Position numbers and translations under genes: made by a program
Assembly (NCBI GenBank): GCA_019638255.1
Contig: JAHBUD010000002.1
Location: 414,092-478,091 of the forward strand
Direction of reading: 5' to 3'
DNA length: 64,000 nt
Source of the DNA: Cyclobacteriaceae bacterium
Lineage (GTDB): Bacteria; Bacteroidota; Bacteroidia; Cytophagales; Cyclobacteriaceae
Part shown: positions 62,479-64,000 of the stretch, in pieces
How the letters are laid out: every line of letters starts with the position of its first letter
Numbering within the stretch: the stretch's first letter is position 1
The notes under the pieces: model-generated
What the model was told of the DNA's origin: nothing
Databases searched by the model: none
Seen by the model: the letters and a program-made list of their open reading frames with translations, nothing else

Positions 62479-64000
62479 ATGCAAAAGTTCCTAACCCTCC
62501 CGCTGTTGTTTATTATTTCTATTAGCCAGGCTCAAATCATTAGCACTTTTGATACCGATGCCGATGGGTGGACAGCTGCATACACCGATGGCACTGCCTC
62601 AGCTTTTGAGTACTTATCTACTGGTGGCAACCCGGGCGGGCACGTATCGGCCATGCCCCCTACTTCCGGTGGCTCGGTCAACTTAAATTTTCATTGGTAT
62701 TGGGTTGCTCCAGAAAAATTCCTGGGTAAAAATGATTTTACCTACGGCAAAAGAATCAGTTTCGATGTAAAACAATCAACTGCTGGCACTGACAATTCAG
62801 TTGCAGACGTCATTCTCCGCAATGGTAACAATTCTATTCATTACCGATTTCCGGAAAAGCCGGGAACTGATTGGACTTCATACAGCATTCCGTTAGACTT
62901 AACCGCTGACTGGCGTTGGAACACTGCGGGTGGAACTGTGGCTTACGAGCATCAGATCCGCCTGGTATTGGCCAACATTACCCAAATCCAAATTCGCTGC
63001 AAGTGGATAAACGTGGCAGGTTATTCAAGTCAGCTTGACAATGTTATGCTTGAACAAACAGTTTTAGGAACTGCTCCTGCAATCACTTCCTTCACTCCAG
63101 CCACTGCACCAACGGATGCAACCGTAACCATCAACGGCTCAGGCTTTGGCGCATCTGTTTCGGCCAATCGTGTTTTCTTTGGCAACAAAGAAGCAACCGT
63201 AACTGCGGCCAACACCTCACAACTTCAGGTAACGGTGCCTGAAGCTGCTCTCTTTGCGCCTGTTCGCGTACTCAACACAACCACCGGACTTTCTGCACAA
63301 TCTGCTACTTTTTTTCAACCACAGTTCAACAATCCCGATGACATCGGTGGGCGAATAACGTCCAGCACTTTTGGGTTAAATGTGACAGTGCCATATACTG
63401 CTGATGTGCTCGCTTCCGTGATGGGCGATATTGATGGCGATGGGTGGCTTGACGTAGCGACACTTGAAAGTGGCGCCACCTTTGGGATTTTCCGTAATGC
63501 AGGTGCAGAAGGAGAAATCGATCAGACAACATTTGATCCGCGCATAGGCATTCCATCGGGTGAGCAGGGCCAGGGAAATTCTGGTGGCCTGGCACTAGCC
63601 GACTTTGACAATGATGGAAGACCAGACTTGGTCACCTATTCGCGCGGTCGCTTTGATGGCTTTGCCAACTCCGGTGGAATTGCTATTAGCAGAAACATCA
63701 GTACACCGGGAAACATAGCCTTTGAACCTGCCAGGCGTTTTTTTGAAATCGGTATTTTTCAAAGTGGCATAACCGTTGCCGACCTGGATGGAGACGGTCG
63801 GCAAGATATCCTCATCAATTCTACCGGTCTCGTAATTTTCCAAAATACCAGTACACCAGGCAGTATCGAATTTGCTGCGGCCAGGCGTATTAACAATACG
63901 GCCGGCTTCATTACGATAAGCGACCTGAATAGTGATGGCAAACCTGAAGTTATTGCTCCAGGGCCAAGCAATACCAATATTGTCTATGAGAATGAGTCAA
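62479..64000 (+). CDS. Secreted protein with laminin-B, TIG and FG-GAP repeats (N-terminal part)
   Basis: An open frame from ATG 62479 runs to the end of the window (507 codons seen). The signal peptide (QKFLTLPLLFIISISQA) is followed by a laminin-B-like domain related to that of the 56284 protein (ISTFDTDADGWTA, GGNPGGHVS, SQLDNVMLEQ). An IPT/TIG domain comes next (APAITSFTPATAPTDATVTI, GSGFGASVS), then FG-GAP/VCBS repeats with calcium-binding-like DIDGDGWLDVA, DFDNDGRPDLV, DLDGDGRQDIL and DLNSDGKPEVI. The C-terminus is outside the window; a T9SS sorting domain is expected. An ATG at 62464 would add five residues. Confidence 0.85.
   Translation, partial: MQKFLTLPLLFIISISQAQIISTFDTDADGWTAAYTDGTASAFEYLSTGGNPGGHVSAMPPTSGGSVNLNFHWYWVAPEKFLGKNDFTYGKRISFDVKQSTAGTDNSVADVILRNGNNSIHYRFPEKPGTDWTSYSIPLDLTADWRWNTAGGTVAYEHQIRLVLANITQIQIRCKWINVAGYSSQLDNVMLEQTVLGTAPAITSFTPATAPTDATVTINGSGFGASVSANRVFFGNKEATVTAANTSQLQVTVPEAALFAPVRVLNTTTGLSAQSATFFQPQFNNPDDIGGRITSSTFGLNVTVPYTADVLASVMGDIDGDGWLDVATLESGATFGIFRNAGAEGEIDQTTFDPRIGIPSGEQGQGNSGGLALADFDNDGRPDLVTYSRGRFDGFANSGGIAISRNISTPGNIAFEPARRFFEIGIFQSGITVADLDGDGRQDILINSTGLVIFQNTSTPGSIEFAAARRINNTAGFITISDLNSDGKPEVIAPGPSNTNIVYENES

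Overview
The window looks like chromosome of a Bacteroidota bacterium, probably order Cytophagales. The support is consistent: two intact secreted proteins end in type IX secretion sorting domains (type A at 36948, type B/CHU_C at 56284); many start regions carry the Bacteroidota -7 motif TAnnTTTG; the tmRNA encodes a tag ending YAMAA; and DUF2851, DUF3078, CreD-type and TonB-plug families are present. Gene order is that of a dense, free-living heterotroph. I see no insertion sequence, prophage, CRISPR array, rRNA or replication origin.

Region by region. 1-2.8 kb: the end of an unidentified protein, then a three-gene operon (membrane protein, winged-helix regulator, CreD) with the same promoter/palindrome block in front of its first and last genes. 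2.8-5.6 kb: minus-strand proline catabolism (pruA), a YjjG-type HAD nucleotidase and an ArsR-type regulator. 5.7-8.2 kb: small and hypothetical genes, a frameshifted leucine-rich-repeat gene, and a tRNA-Pro whose anticodon reads AGG. 8.7 kb: a 25-residue Lys/Ala peptide gene with its own promoter and terminator. 8.8-16.9 kb: a minus-strand operon for the methylmalonyl-CoA epimerase, mutase and Na+-pumping decarboxylase, linking succinyl-CoA and propionyl-CoA to a sodium gradient. 17.1-17.6 kb: tmRNA. 17.7-19.4 kb: dnaX, which needs a -1 frameshift on a run of ten A to make tau. 19.4-30.5 kb: housekeeping and envelope genes on the minus strand (DUF3078, a response regulator, a LysM transglycosylase, an O-methyltransferase, an M16 peptidase, a nucleoside phosphorylase, an acetyltransferase, DUF2851, a toxin-antitoxin remnant, pyrF). 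30.5-36.3 kb: a large TonB-plug protein, a LolA-like carrier and FtsK. 36.4-44.7 kb: a 2490-residue subtilase with a small lipoprotein gene downstream and a 54-residue gene upstream. 44.9-49.3 kb: a TPR/LuxR regulator divergent from a TPR histidine kinase and its NarL-type response regulator. 49.3-60.1 kb: an accessory stretch with three intact paralogous membrane proteins plus a broken fourth relative, an amidohydrolase, an agmatine-deiminase-like lipoprotein, a DoxX-like protein, a truncated hydrolase, an SDR oxidoreductase and a T9SS cargo protein. 60.1-64 kb: a large membrane protein and the start of a second secreted protein with the same N-terminal domain type as the 56284 protein.

How the genes work together. 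The clearest pathway is the 8.8-16.9 kb operon: the carboxyltransferase, biotin carrier, membrane beta and gamma subunits, epimerase and both mutase subunits are all present. No biotin carboxylase gene lies in the cluster, which favours a decarboxylase over a carboxylase. The other coherent units are the CreD operon, which looks autoregulated, and the TPR sensory cluster. The points most worth a second look are the twin operator, the dnaX frameshift site, the Lys/Ala micro-gene, the AGG proline tRNA, the PIN toxin with a missing centre, and the family of membrane proteins sharing three histidine motifs.
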